Positions 41,201 to 51,200 of a stretch of DNA of 64,000 nt are shown here, in pieces. Source of the DNA: Pseudomonas fluorescens (GTDB lineage Bacteria > Pseudomonadota > Gammaproteobacteria > Pseudomonadales > Pseudomonadaceae); contig NZ_CP038438.1 in assembly GCF_004683905.1 (NCBI RefSeq), positions 2,604,001 to 2,668,000 of the forward strand. Reading direction: 5' to 3'. The position numbers and the translations under genes were made by a program. Every line of letters begins with the position of its first letter. The first letter of the stretch is position 1. Under the pieces are notes generated by a model. That model made no database searches and had not been told where the DNA came from. It saw only the letters and a list, made by a program, of their open reading frames with translations.

Positions 41201-44200
41201 GGGCAAATCAATGCCGGACAGCTGCTGCATATCGGCCGGCCGATGAGCAACGCCAGGATCTACCTGCTCGATGAACAGCAACGCCCGGTGCCGGTTGGCG
41301 TGGCGGGCGAGCTGTACGTCGGTGGCGCGGGTGTGGCCCGTGGTTATCTGAACCGTCCCGAGCTGACCGCCGAACGCTTCCTCGACGACCCGTTCAGTGA
41401 CGAACCGCAGGCGCGCATGTACCGCACCGGTGACCTCGCGCGCTGGCTGGCCGACGGCAATATCGAGTACCTGGGGCGTAACGACGATCAGGTCAAACTG
41501 CGCGGCGTGCGGGTGGAACTGGGGGAAATCGAAGCTGCGCTGTCCAGCCATCCAGCGGTGCAGGACTCGGTGGTGCTGGTACGCGAGGCGCGGTTGATCG
41601 CCTGGTTCACTGCGCGCGCAGCGGTCGATATCGAAGAGCTGCGTGCGCATCTGCAAGCGCGTCTGCCACAGGCACTGGTGCCGGCAGCTTACGTGCGGCT
41701 TGAGGCGCTGCCGCTGACCGCCAACGGCAAACTCGACCGCAAGGCCTTGCCAGAACCGGATCAGGACGCCTGGCTCAGCCGCGAATACGCCGCGCCGCAA
41801 GGGCCGGTGGAAACCGCATTGGCGCAGGTCTGGGCCGAGGTGCTGCAAGTCGAACAGGTCGGTCGTCACGACAACTTCTTTGAACTGGGCGGCCATTCGC
41901 TGCTGGCGGTGACCCTGATCGAGCGCATGCGTCAGCTCGGCCTGAGCACCGACGTGCGCGTGCTGTTCAGCCAGCCAACCCTCGCCGCGCTGGCGGCCGC
42001 CGTCGGCAGCGGTCGCGAAGTCGCGGTGCCGGTCAATCTGATTCCACTCGGTTGCACGCACATCACGCCAGACATGCTGACCCTGCTGCAACTGGATCAG
42101 CAGAGCATCGAGCGGATCGTTGCCACGGTGCCGGGCGGTGCCGCCAACGTGCAGGACATTTATCCGCTGGCACCGTTGCAGGAAGGCATTCTTTACCACC
42201 ACTTGAGCGCCGAACAGGGCGATCCATACCTGCTGCAATCGCGCCTGGCATTCGACAGCCTTGAACGCTTGCACGCCTTTGCCGCCGCGCTGCGCCAGGT
42301 CATGACACGTCACGACATTCTGCGCAGCGGAGTGGTCTGGGAAGGGTTGTCGACGCCGGTGCAAGTGGTCTGGCGCGAAGCTCAACTGCCGGTGCAGGAA
42401 GTCGCACTCGACCCGGCCGCCGGTGATGTTCTGGCGCAGTTGTATGAGCGCTTCGACGCGCGGCATTACCGCATCGACCTCAGTCAGGCGCCGTTGATTC
42501 GCCTGGTCTATGCACAAGACCCGGCCAATGATCGAGTGGTCGCCATGCTGCTGTTCCATCACATCGCCATGGATCACACGGCGCTGGAAGTGGTGCAGCA
42601 GGAACTGCAGGCGCTGCTCTTCGGTCACGGCGAAGCCCTGATACCCGCCGTGCCGTATCGCAATTACGTGGCGCAGACCCGGCTGGGCGTCAGCGAGCAG
42701 GAGCATGAAGCGTTCTTCCGCGCGATGCTCGGCGAGATCGACGAGCCGACACTGCCGTTCGGTCTGCTGGATGTGCACGGTGACGGCCATGACATCGAAG
42801 AAGTCCGTCAGCGCCTGCCGGACGCCGTGGCGCAGCGTTTGCGCAGCCAGGCGCGGCAGCTGGGCGTTAGTGTCGCGAGCCTGTTCCATCTGGCATTTGC
42901 CCAGGTATTGGCGGCGACCTCCGGACATGCGCGCGTGGTGTTCGGCACCGTGCTGCTGGGGCGGATGCAGGGCGGTACCGGCGCCGATCGCGGCCTGGGG
43001 ATGTTCATCAACACGCTGCCGCTGCGGGTGGATTTGGGCGATGTTTCGGTACGGGCCGGGGTGCGCGCCACCCATGCGCAACTGACCGCATTGCTCGGCC
43101 ATGAACATGCGTCACTGGCATTGGCCCAGCGTTGCAGCGGGGTGGCGGCGCCGTCGCCGCTGTTCAGCGCCATGCTCAACTACCGGCACAGCGTCAGCGC
43201 GGAACAGTTGCAAGCCAATCGCCTGGCCTGGCAAGGCATCGAAAATCTGTCCAGCGAGGAGCGCACCAACTATCCGCTGAGCTTCAACGTCGATGACCTG
43301 GGGCAGGGCTTTGATCTCACGGCCATGACCCCTGCGCCGATTGGCGCGGCGCGGGTGTGTGGCTACATGCAGCAGGCGTTGGCGGGGCTGGTCGAGGCGC
43401 TGGAGCAGGCACCGCAGCAGGCCTTGAACCGCCTGCCGGTGCTGGCGGATGCCGAGCGCCAGCAGTTGCTGTTCGGCCTGAATGCCACGGACGTCGATTA
43501 CGATCTTCAGCAGACCATTCATGGCTTGTTCGAAGCGCAAGTGGAGCGCTCGCCACAGGCACCCGTCGTGGTCGCGGGTGAGCAGCAACTGAGCTACGCC
43601 GAACTCAATGCCCGGGCCAATCAACTGGCGCGGCACCTGCGCGAATTGGGCGTAGGGCCGGACTCACGGGTGGCGCTCTGCGTCGAGCGCGGTCTGGACA
43701 TGGTGGTCGGGCTGCTGGCGATCCTCAAGGCTGGCGGCGGTTATGTGCCGCTGGACCCGGCGTATCCGCTGGAGCGTCTGGCCTACATGCTGAAAGACAG
43801 CGCGCCGTTGGCGGTGCTGGTGCAGGGAACCACGCGTTCGTTACTCGGCGAAGTCTCAGTGCCGGTGGTCGATCTGGATCAGCCGCACTGGCAATCGCTG
43901 CCTGCCGACAACCTTTCAGTAGCCGAACTGACCCCGCAGCACACCGCTTACGTCATTTACACCTCCGGTTCCACTGGCCAACCGAAAGGCGTGATCAACG
44001 AACACAGCGGGGTGGTCAACCGATTGCTGTGGATGCAGGACGCCTATCAACTGACCTCCAGCGACACGGTATTGCAGAAAACCCCGTTCAGCTTCGACGT
44101 CTCGGTCTGGGAGTTCTTCTGGCCGCTGATGACCGGCGCACGTCTGGTCATGGCCCGGCCCGAGGGGCACAAGGATCCGCAGTACCTCAGCGAAATCATC

Positions 44201-45265
44201 GAACGCGAACAGATCACCACGCTGCACTTTGTTCCGTCGATGCTCGATGTGTTCCTCGCTCATGCTGACACCGCACGCTGCAGCAGCCTGCGGCAAGTCA
44301 TGTGCAGCGGCGAAGCGTTGCCGGGCAGCGTGGTACGGCGCTTCAAGCAGCAACTGCCGGCCAGCCAATTGCACAACCTCTACGGCCCGACCGAGGCTGC
44401 GGTGGACGTGACCGCGTGGAACTGCGCCGGGCCGCTGGAACAAACGCCAGACAACACGCCGATCGGCAAACCGATCGCCAACACCCGCATGTACATCCTC
44501 GATGCCCAGCAACAACCGGTGCCGCACGGCGTGGTCGGCGAGCTGTATATCGGTGGCGTGCAGGTGGCGCGCGGTTATCTGAATCGCCCGGAGCTGAACG
44601 CCGAGCGCTTCCTCAACGATCCGTTCCAGGCCAATGGGCGGATGTACCGCACTGGCGACGTCGCCCGCTATCTGCCGGACGGCAATATCGAATACCTGGG
44701 CCGTAACGACGATCAGGTGAAGATCCGTGGCCTGCGCATCGAACTCGGTGAAATCCAGGCACGCCTGACCCAGATCGATGGCGTGCAGGAAGCCGCCGTA
44801 CTGGCCCGCGAAGATGCATCCGGCGACAAGCGTCTGGTGGCGTACTACACCGGCGCACGCCTGGAAATCGACGTGCTGCGCAGCCATCTGCTGGAGCACC
44901 TGCCGGACTATATGGTGCCCGCGCTGTTCGTGCACCTCGATGCATTGCCGCTCAGCCCCAACGGCAAACTCGACCGCAAGGCACTGCCGGCCCCGGATCT
45001 GGCGGCGCTGACCGCCCGCGAATACGAAGCCCCGGTGGGCGAAGTGGAAATCACCCTCGCACGGCTCTGGGCAGAGTTGCTCAACGTCGAGCGGGTAGGG
45101 CGCCACGATCATTTCTTTGAACTGGGTGGTCACTCGCTGCTGGCGGTCAGTCTGATCGGCCGGCTGCGTCAGGAAGGCATGGAAGCCGATGTCAGGTCGC
45201 TGTTCGAACATCCGACCTTGGCAGGCTACGCCGCAATTACCGAACGAATGGAGATCGTCCTGTGA
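32252..45265 (+). CDS. arfB: Lipopeptide NRPS, modules 3-6 (4337 aa), ArfB-like
   Basis: The domain order is docking-(C-A-T)x4. An N-terminal docking domain of the TubC/beta-hairpin type covers residues 1-50. A-domain pockets read: module 3 D-F-W-N-I-G-M-V-H (Thr), modules 4 and 5 D-A-W-F-L-G-N-V-V (Leu, Leu), module 6 D-V-W-H-M-S-L-V-D (Ser). Carrier serines are S1096, S2155, S3216 and S4295. All four C domains are of the dual condensation/epimerisation type, so residues 2-5 become D; residue 6 is inverted by the first C domain of ArfC. Two oddities: the epimerisation-linked motif of C3 reads YLHLSAPAGD, with Leu111 in place of the first His, and the core motif of C5 reads QHLILDH, with Gln2375 in place of the first His. 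I chose the ATG at 32252; the longer frame from TTG 32108 runs through the intergenic leader. Confidence 0.93.
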   Translation: MHFSELMAVLSTHAIRLQQEDEDLVILGSDDALDDALWDSLSEHKAQLLELVAQNGGDWLSPAFRITPDMLPLVTLDQPTIDRLVAKVPGGAANLQDIYPLAPLQEGMLYLHLSAPAGDPYVSQARFAFDSRERLEAFAEALQWMIERHDILRTSFVWERLDEPLQVVQRQARLHCEEIALDPGADVLTQLLERHDPRFFRLDIRQAPLLRLVYAMDPANGRVVALLLFHHLIMDHVALDVVRRETRAHLLGQTAQVGPPVPYRDHLAKARMGLDEKSHEGFFREMLADIDEPTLPCGLQDVQGDGQGIEEALLMLDTDFSRQLRGQARQLGVSVASLMHLALARVLGQLSGRTAVVFGTVLLGRMEAGEGGEQALGMFINTLPLRVDVGQDGVRAGVLATHRRLTALLGHEQTSLALAQRCSAVAVPTPLFSAILNYRHSSSEEIAEVSELAPGVQVLGARERTNYPLTINIDDLGEDLRITALADAALGAQRIAAYLHTALHSLLQALQSTPDAPLQRLNILPATERDYLLHGVNSPLPQFPETPLIHQQFEAHAAARPEATALLFEEQTLSYGELNRRANQLAHHLLAQGVRPDQRVAICVERGPQMIIGLLGILKAGAGYVPIDPAYPLERIAYTLEDSAPVAVLTQADTLDRVGALGVPIIDLDSVQLQAELSSNPQIPELTPSHLAYVIYTSGSTGLPKGVMVEHRNVVRLFSATHDWFNFNPQDVWALFHSFAFDFSVWEIWGALAFGGQLLLVPQAVSRSPDDCYALLCRTGVTVLNQTPSAFRQLIAAQGRSPLQHSLREVIFGGEALEPGLLKPWYARVGNAGTRLVNMYGITETTVHVTYRPLQAADSLLVGRSPIGVGIPDLQLYVLDAQREPVPAGVIGELYVGGAGVARGYLNREALTAERFIADPFSGRAEARLYKTGDLACWSADGSLEYLGRNDDQVKIRGFRIELGEIEARLAACAGVREALVIAREDSPGDKRLVAYWLAAEGTEPSAAQLRDALLQSLADYMVPSAFVRLDAIPLTTNGKLDRKALPQPDSDAFARRGFEAPLGPVETLIAGIWQSLLGVEQVGRHDNFFELGGHSLLAVKLIERMRQHDLQCDVRVLFGQPSVAALAATLSHNHALRVPDNLIAADCTRIIPDMLPLATLDQAAIDRVVATVPGGVANVQDIYGLAPLQAGILYHHLATSAGDPYVLQAQFAFAGLAQIKAFVRALNAVIERHDILRTSVVWEGLEEPAQVVWREAPLALERVDADLLEGDVLEQMQARFDPRHYRLDLRRAPLMRLAYTEDREQQRWVGILLLHHIVLDHTALEVLLAEMNDSLYPSGAELPMPVQYRNYVAQAQQHADTQAHEAFFRDMLGDIDEPTVAFGVQDVHGDGSTIVDSEQALDSSVAQRLREQARRLGISAASLVHQAWGQVLAQVSGREEVVFGTVLLGRMQGGEGADRALGMFINTLPLRVSVGATSVEQGVRATHERLAQLLAHEQASLSLAQRCSGVAASLPLFSSLLNYRHSAAEPAGVTWDGIEILSSRERSNYPLVVSVDDLGTGFRLSVQAVPQVDGARVCDYLQTALHNLLTALEHNPATPLRQISVLSPSERQRVLVGFNITGRDYPPAQTVQRLVEAQAAAHPEALAAVQGAQQLRYGELNQRANRLAHHLIGLGVQPDDRVALCARRSPDMLVALLAILKAGAGYVPVDPAYPPERIAYLLQDCAPVAVVAQASTRDLLGGVPVIDLDRDLWQHLSDANPQVPALTPKHLAYVIYTSGSTGQPKGVMVEHATLENLVHWHAEAFDLQAGSQTASVAGFGFDAMAWEVWPALCVGATLHLPPPSIRNEHLDEMLDWWCAQPLQVSFLPTPVAEYAFSRQLQHPTLRTLLIGGDRLRQFSRAQTFDVINNYGPTEATVVATSGPVELDQPLHIGRPIANARIYVLDAEQRPVPVGVAGELYVGGAGVARGYLNRPELSAAQFLFDPFSDEPQARMYRTGDQARWLADGNIEYLGRNDDQVKLRGVRIELGEIEAALGSHAALQEAVVLVRDGRLIAWFTERTAVDIQQLHTHLQARLPDALLPAAYVRLDALPLTANGKIDRKALPEPEQGAWLSREYEAPHGAVETALAQIWIDVLKVERVGRHDNFFELGGHSLLAVSLIERMRQIDLAADVRVLFNQPTLAALAAAVGSGREIEVPANRIPPSCTRITPDMLSLTELDQASIERIVATVPGGAANVQDIYPLAPLQEGILYHHLSAEQGDPYLLQSRLIFDSVERLRTFSQALQQVIARHDILRTSVVWEGLASPQQVVWRQAPLVVQAVPLDPAQGDVLEQLHARFDARHNRLDLSQAPLMRIVYAEDPAQQRVVAIILFQHLILDHTAMEVVGQEMRAFMFNQADSLGTPMPYRNYVAQARLGASEQEHETFFRDMLGDIDEPTLPFGLHDVQGDGGDIEEAQQAVDAGLTLRLREQARQLGVSPASLMHLAWAQVLGVLANRRDVVFGTVLLGRLQGGEGADRTLGVFINTLPLRVDVSEGVRAAVKTTHARLTALLAHEHAPLALAQRCSAVSGAPLFSALLNYRHTAAEAQPHDGQGIWEGVQLLGGEERSNYPLTLSVDDLGEGFSLSVLALAQIGAQRICGYMHTALEHLVHALEQAPQRPLNRLPILAVEEYERLLVGFNPTAAAYPRGATIQTLVQAQAEQQPQALAVVQGTQQLTYAQLNQQANRLAHHLLGLGVQPDDRIAVCLQRSPQMLVALLAILKAGAGYVPVDPAYPAERIAYLLQDSDPVAVLAQGSTRELLGRVPVIDLDHVLWQHLPQTNPQLPTLTPAHLAYVIYTSGSTGQPKGVMVEHATLENLVHWHCEAFDLRAGSHTASVAGCGFDAMAWEVWPALCVGATLHLPPPSISNEHLDELLDWWRAQPLQVSFLPTPIAEYAFSRELGHPTLRTLLIGGDKLRQFSREQTFAVINNYGPTEATVVATSGQINAGQLLHIGRPMSNARIYLLDEQQRPVPVGVAGELYVGGAGVARGYLNRPELTAERFLDDPFSDEPQARMYRTGDLARWLADGNIEYLGRNDDQVKLRGVRVELGEIEAALSSHPAVQDSVVLVREARLIAWFTARAAVDIEELRAHLQARLPQALVPAAYVRLEALPLTANGKLDRKALPEPDQDAWLSREYAAPQGPVETALAQVWAEVLQVEQVGRHDNFFELGGHSLLAVTLIERMRQLGLSTDVRVLFSQPTLAALAAAVGSGREVAVPVNLIPLGCTHITPDMLTLLQLDQQSIERIVATVPGGAANVQDIYPLAPLQEGILYHHLSAEQGDPYLLQSRLAFDSLERLHAFAAALRQVMTRHDILRSGVVWEGLSTPVQVVWREAQLPVQEVALDPAAGDVLAQLYERFDARHYRIDLSQAPLIRLVYAQDPANDRVVAMLLFHHIAMDHTALEVVQQELQALLFGHGEALIPAVPYRNYVAQTRLGVSEQEHEAFFRAMLGEIDEPTLPFGLLDVHGDGHDIEEVRQRLPDAVAQRLRSQARQLGVSVASLFHLAFAQVLAATSGHARVVFGTVLLGRMQGGTGADRGLGMFINTLPLRVDLGDVSVRAGVRATHAQLTALLGHEHASLALAQRCSGVAAPSPLFSAMLNYRHSVSAEQLQANRLAWQGIENLSSEERTNYPLSFNVDDLGQGFDLTAMTPAPIGAARVCGYMQQALAGLVEALEQAPQQALNRLPVLADAERQQLLFGLNATDVDYDLQQTIHGLFEAQVERSPQAPVVVAGEQQLSYAELNARANQLARHLRELGVGPDSRVALCVERGLDMVVGLLAILKAGGGYVPLDPAYPLERLAYMLKDSAPLAVLVQGTTRSLLGEVSVPVVDLDQPHWQSLPADNLSVAELTPQHTAYVIYTSGSTGQPKGVINEHSGVVNRLLWMQDAYQLTSSDTVLQKTPFSFDVSVWEFFWPLMTGARLVMARPEGHKDPQYLSEIIEREQITTLHFVPSMLDVFLAHADTARCSSLRQVMCSGEALPGSVVRRFKQQLPASQLHNLYGPTEAAVDVTAWNCAGPLEQTPDNTPIGKPIANTRMYILDAQQQPVPHGVVGELYIGGVQVARGYLNRPELNAERFLNDPFQANGRMYRTGDVARYLPDGNIEYLGRNDDQVKIRGLRIELGEIQARLTQIDGVQEAAVLAREDASGDKRLVAYYTGARLEIDVLRSHLLEHLPDYMVPALFVHLDALPLSPNGKLDRKALPAPDLAALTAREYEAPVGEVEITLARLWAELLNVERVGRHDHFFELGGHSLLAVSLIGRLRQEGMEADVRSLFEHPTLAGYAAITERMEIVL

Positions 45266-48200
45266 ACGTGATCGAACTGTTGGCCACATTGAAGGCTAAA
45301 GATATCCAGCTGGCGGTCGCGGACGACCAATTGCGGGTCAATGGCAACAAGCAGGCGTTGAACGACCCGGCGTTGCTGGCGCTGTTGCGCGAGCACAAAC
45401 CGGCGCTGATCGAACTGATCAAGGCCGGGCAGTACTCGGCCAGCAAGCACGGCCAGGTCGAAGTGCCGGCCAACGGCATTGTTGCGGGTACCACGCGCAT
45501 CACCCCGGCGATGCTGACGCTGGTCGAGCTCGACCAGGCGACCATCGACCACCTCGTCGCACAAGTCCCTGGCGGCGCGGCCAACGTGCAGGACATCTAC
45601 CCGCTGGCGCCGCTGCAGGAAGGCATCCTGTATCACCACGTGAGTGGCGGTGACGGTGATCCGTATGTCATGCAATCGCATTTCGCCTTTGCCAGCCGCG
45701 AGCGTTTTCAAGCGTTCGCTCAAGCGCTGCAAGCGGTGATCGATCGCCATGACATTCTGCGCACCGCTGTGCATTGGGCAGGGCTGGATGCGCCGGTGCA
45801 GGTGGTCTGGCGTCGGGCCGAACTGCCAGTGGAAGAGGTGACGTTGCCTGATGCAAATGGCGACGTGCTGGCGTATCTGCATGAGCGTTTCGACGCCCGG
45901 CACTTCCGCCTCGACGTTACCCTGGCGCCACTGATGCGTCTGGCCCACGCCTGGGATGAAGCCGGGCAACGGGTGATCGCCACGCTGTTGTTCCATCACA
46001 TGGCGCTCGACCACTCGGCCCTCGACGTGGTGCGCCACGAAATGCGCGCCTGCCTCACCGGGCAGCGTGAACGGCTCGGGCGCCCGGTGCCGTTTCGCAA
46101 CTACGTGGCGCAGGCGCGTCTGGGCGTCAGCGAGGACGAGCACGAGGCGTTTTTCCGCGAAATGCTCAGCGATATCGACGAGCCGACGCTGCCTTATGGT
46201 CTGCAGGATGTGCAGGGTGACGGCAGTGAAATCGTCGAACTCAGCGTGCCGGTGCCAACGTTATTGGGCCAGCGTCTGCGGGCGCAGGCGCGAACCCTTG
46301 GCGTGAGTGTCGCCAGCCTGTTCCATCTCGGCTGGGCGCAGGTGCTGGCCGCGCTGACCGGCAAGCAGCAGGTGGTGTTCGGCACCGTGCTGATGGGCCG
46401 CATGCAGGGCGCCGAAGCGATTGACAGGGCGCTGGGAATTTTCATCAACACCTTGCCGTTGCGGGTGAATATCGATGGGCAGGATGTGCGCGCGGCGGTC
46501 AACGCCACCCACGCACGGTTGACCACGCTGATGCGTCACGAACACGCACCGCTGGCCCTGGCTCAGCGCTGCAGCCACGTGGTGGCGCCGACCCCGCTGT
46601 TCAGCACACTGCTCAATTATCGTCACAGCCACAACGTGGCCACTGCCAGCGCCGAAACCCTCGCGGCGTGGCAGGGCATCACCACCCTGCACTCAGAAGA
46701 GCGCAGCAACTATCCGCTGACCCTGAGTGTCGATGACCTCGGTGATGCATTCAGCCTGACCCTGCTGGCGAGCACCCAGACCGATCCGCAGCGCATCTGC
46801 GATTACCTGCACTGCGCGCTGGAAAACCTCGTGCTCGCGCTGGAGCAGGCGCCGCAGACACCGGTCAATCAACTGCCGATCCTGCCGGCGGCGGAGCTTG
46901 CGCAGGTACTGCTCGAGTTCAATGCCACTCAAGTGGATTTCCCGACTGCACAGACCATCCAGCAACGTTTCGAGGCGCAGGTGGCCGAACGGCCGGACGC
47001 GCTGGCGGCGGTGTTTGCCGATGCGCATTTGACTTACGCCGAACTCAATCAGCAGGCCAACGCCTTGGCGCAGCACCTGATCGGCTTGGGCGTGAAACCG
47101 GATGATCGCGTGGCGATCGTCGCCCGCCGTGGGCTGGACACGCTGGTGGGACTGGTGGCGATCCTCAAGGCCGGCGCCGGTTACGTGCCGATTGATCCGG
47201 CGCATCCGGCCGAGCGTTTGAACTACCTGCTCGACGACAGCGCGCCAGTCGCCGTACTGACCCAAAGTCATCTGCGCGAGCGACTGCCGGCGCTAAACGT
47301 GCCGGTGCTCGAACTCGACCGCTGCAACTGGCCGCAGGGCGTGACCCATAATCCGCGCGTTCCCGGCCTGAGTACCGAAAACCTGGCCTACGTGATCTAC
47401 ACCTCCGGCTCCACCGGCCTGCCCAAGGGGGTGATGGTCGAACATCACACCTTGAGCAATCTGGTCGACTGGCACTGCACCGCGTTCGACCTGTGTGCCG
47501 GGCGTCACACCTCAAGCTTGGCCGGTTTCGGCTTCGATGCGATGGCCTGGGAAGTCTGGCCGGCGTTGTGTGCGGGCGCGACCCTGCATCTGGCGCCGAC
47601 TCACGAGGGCGGCGAGGACATCGATGCCTTGCTCGCGTGGTGGTGCGCGCAGCCGCTGGACGTGAGCTTCCTGCCGACGCCGGTGGCCGAATACGCCTTC
47701 AGCCAGAACCTCGAACACCCGACCCTGCGCACGTTGCTGATCGGCGGCGACCGCTTGCGTCAGTTCAATCGCAACCAGCATTTCGACGTGATCAACAACT
47801 ACGGCCCGACCGAGGCCACGGTGGTCGCGACTTCAGGTCTGGTGCAAAGCGGCGATGCGCTGCACATCGGTAAACCGGTAAGCAATGCCACGGTCTACCT
47901 GCTCGACGAACAGCAGCGCCCGGTGCCAATTGGCGTGGCTGGCGAGTTGTACGTTGGCGGTGCCGGGGTCGCCCGTGGCTACCTGAATCGTCCGGACATG
48001 ACTGCCGAGCGCTTTCTGCGTGACCCGTTCAGCCGCGCGCCGAACGCGCGGATGTACCGCACCGGCGACCTTGCACGCTGGCGCGAGGACGGCAACATCG
48101 AGTACCTGGGACGCAACGACGATCAAGTGAAAATCCGTGGCGTGCGCATCGAGCTGGGCGAGATCGAAACCTGCCTCAACCAGTTGCCGGGGATTCAGGA

Positions 48201-51200
48201 AGCGGTGCTGCTGGCCCGCGAAGATCAACCCGGCCAGCCGCGACTGGTGGCGTACTTCACCGAGCAGGCGCAGGTCGAAGCGCTGCCGGTGGGCGAGTTG
48301 CGCGCGCAATTGCTCAGCCGTTTGCCGGAGTACATGGTGCCGACGGCGTTCGTCAAACTCGCCGCGCTGCCGCTGACCGCCAATGGCAAGGTCGACCGCA
48401 AGGCCTTGCCGGCGCCGGATCTGGCGGCGCTGTTCACCCGCGAGTACGCGGCGCCCGAAGGCGAGGTGGAAACCGCGCTGGCGCAGATCTGGGCCGAGGT
48501 GCTGCAGGTTGAACGGGTCGGGCGGCAGGATCACTTTTTCGAACTCGGCGGGCATTCGTTGCTGGCGATGCGCATGGTCTCGCAAGTGCGCCAGCGCCTG
48601 GGTGTGGAGCTGGCGTTGAGCGATCTGTTCGCCAATGCCGAACTGGCGGCGGTCGCGGCAGTGCTGAGCGAGGCCGGGCGCTGTGCGCAACCGCAGATCG
48701 TGCCGGTCCCGCGTGACGGCGCGTTGCCGCTGTCGTTCGCCCAGCAACGCCTGTGGTTCCTCGCGCAAATGGAAGGCGCCAACACCGCCTACAACATTCC
48801 CGTGGCCCTGCGGCTGCGTGGCCGTCTCGACGACGCGGCGCTGCAACGCGCGCTGGCACGGATCGTCGCCCGCCACGAAACCCTGCGCAGCCGCTTCGCG
48901 CAATTCAACGACGAAGCGCAGGTGCTGATTGCCCCGGTGGACACCGGTCTGCTGCTGCGGGTCGAAGACCTGCGTCAGCACCCGCAACCCGACGAGACCC
49001 TGCAGGCGCTGATTCAGGGCGAAGCCTCCGGGCCGTTCGACTTGCAGGACGATCCGTTGATTCGCGGGCGACTGGTACGTCTGGCCGACGATCACCATGT
49101 GCTGTTGCTGACCCTGCACCACATCATCTCTGACGGTTGGTCGATGGGTGTTTTGACCCGTGAACTGATGGCGCTGTATCAGGCGTTCAGTCATGGCCAG
49201 CCGGATCCACTGGCGCCACTGGCGCTGCAATACACCGACTACGCGGTGTGGCAACGGCGCTGGCTCAGCGGCGAAGTGCTGCAGCGTCAGAGCGAATACT
49301 GGCAACAGACCCTCGCTGGCGCCCCGGCACTGCTGATGCTGCCGACCGATCGGCCGCGCCCGGCGCAGCAGGACTATGCCGGCAGCAGCGTTGCCGTCGT
49401 GCTCGACGAACGCTTGAGCGCCGGGCTCAAAGCCTTGGGCCAGCGTCACGGCGTGACCCTGTACATGACGCTGATGAGTACCTGGGCGATGCTGCTCAGC
49501 CGTTTGTCCGGGCAGGCTGAAGTGGTGATCGGTTCGCCAGTGGCCAACCGCACCCGCGCCGAGATCGAAGGCCTGATCGGCATGTTCGTCAACACTCTGG
49601 CCTTGCGCATCGACACCTCCGGCGAGCTGAGCGTCGAAGCGCTGCTGGCGCGGGTCAAGGCGCAAACCCTGCAAGCGCAGGCGCATCAGGATCTGCCGTT
49701 CGAGCAAGTGGTGGAAATCACCCGGCCGGTGCGCAGCCTGGCGCACAGCCCGTTGTTCCAGAGCTTGCTCAGTTGGGATGGCCTCGAAAGCCCGGCGCTG
49801 GCCCTCGGCGAACTGACGCTGGAAGGCGTGGCCGAGCCGAGCCACTTTGCCAAGTTCGACCTGTCGCTGAGCCTCAGCGAGTCCAACGGCAGCATTCGCG
49901 GATCGCTGGAATACGCCACGGCGTTGTTTGACCAGAGCACGGTCGAGCGCTTCACCGGTTACTTCCTGCGCCTGTTGCAGGCGATGGTCACCAACGATCA
50001 GGCAGTGCTGGAACACGCGCCGCTGCTGGCGCAGGAAGAACAGCAGCGCTTGCTGGTCGAGTTCAATGCCACGCAGGTCGATTACAACCTTGAGCAGACC
50101 ATTCATGGTCTGTTCGAAGCGCAAGTGGCGCGCTCGCCGCTGGCACCAGCGGTGGTCGCGGGTGAGCAGCAACTGAGCTACGCCGAACTCAACGCTCGGG
50201 CCAATCAACTGGCGCGACACCTGCGTGAATTGGGTGTAGGACCGGATGCGCGGGTGGCGCTCTGCGTCGAGCGCGGTCTGGACATGGTGGTCGGGCTGCT
50301 GGCAATCCTCAAGGCCGGCGGCGGTTATGTGCCGCTGGACCCGGCGTATCCGCTGGAACGTCTGGCCTACATGCTGGAGGACAGCGCGCCGTTGGCGGTG
50401 CTGGTGCAGGGTTCGACGCGTTCGCTGCTCGGCGAAGTCGCCGTGCCGGTGATCGATCTGGATCAGCCGCACTGGCAATCGCTGCCGACGGACAATCTAT
50501 CGCTCGCTGAGTTGACCCCGCAGCACACCGCCTACGTGATCTACACCTCCGGTTCCACTGGCCAACCAAAAGGCGTGATCAACGAACACGCCGGGGTGGT
50601 CAACCGTCTGCTGTGGATGCAGGACGCCTATCAACTCACCGCCAGCGACACGGTGTTGCAGAAGACCCCGTTCAGCTTCGACGTCTCGGTATGGGAGTTC
50701 TTCTGGCCGTTGATGACCGGCGCTCGATTGGTCATGGCCCGGCCCGAGGGGCACAAGGATCCGCAGTACCTCAGTGAAGTGATCGAGCGTGAACACATCA
50801 CCACGCTGCACTTCGTACCGTCGATGCTCGAGGTCTTTCTCGCCCACGCCGACACCGCACGTTGCAGCAGTCTGCGGCAAGTGATGTGCAGCGGCGAAGC
50901 GCTGCCGGGCAGCGTGGTGCGACGCTTCAAGCAGCAATTGCCGGCCAGCCAATTGCACAACCTCTACGGCCCGACCGAAGCCGCAGTGGACGTCACCGCG
51001 TGGAATTGCGCCGGGCCGCTGGAAAGCACCCCGGACAACACGCCGATCGGCAAACCGATTGCCAACACCCGGATGTACATCCTTGATGCCCAGCAACAAC
51101 CGGTGCCGCACGGTGTGGTCGGCGAGCTGTATATCGGTGGCGTGCAGGTAGCGCGCGGTTATCTGAATCGCCCGGAACTGAACGCCGAACGCTTCCTCAA

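Noticed and set aside
38468..43108. A very long open frame (1546 codons) on the minus strand inside arfB, with several others of 500-900 codons across the NRPS genes
   Set aside because: High-GC genes with strong third-position bias leave long open frames on the opposite strand; the translations are rich in Arg, Gln and His, with no recognisable domains, and the plus strand encodes perfect NRPS domains.
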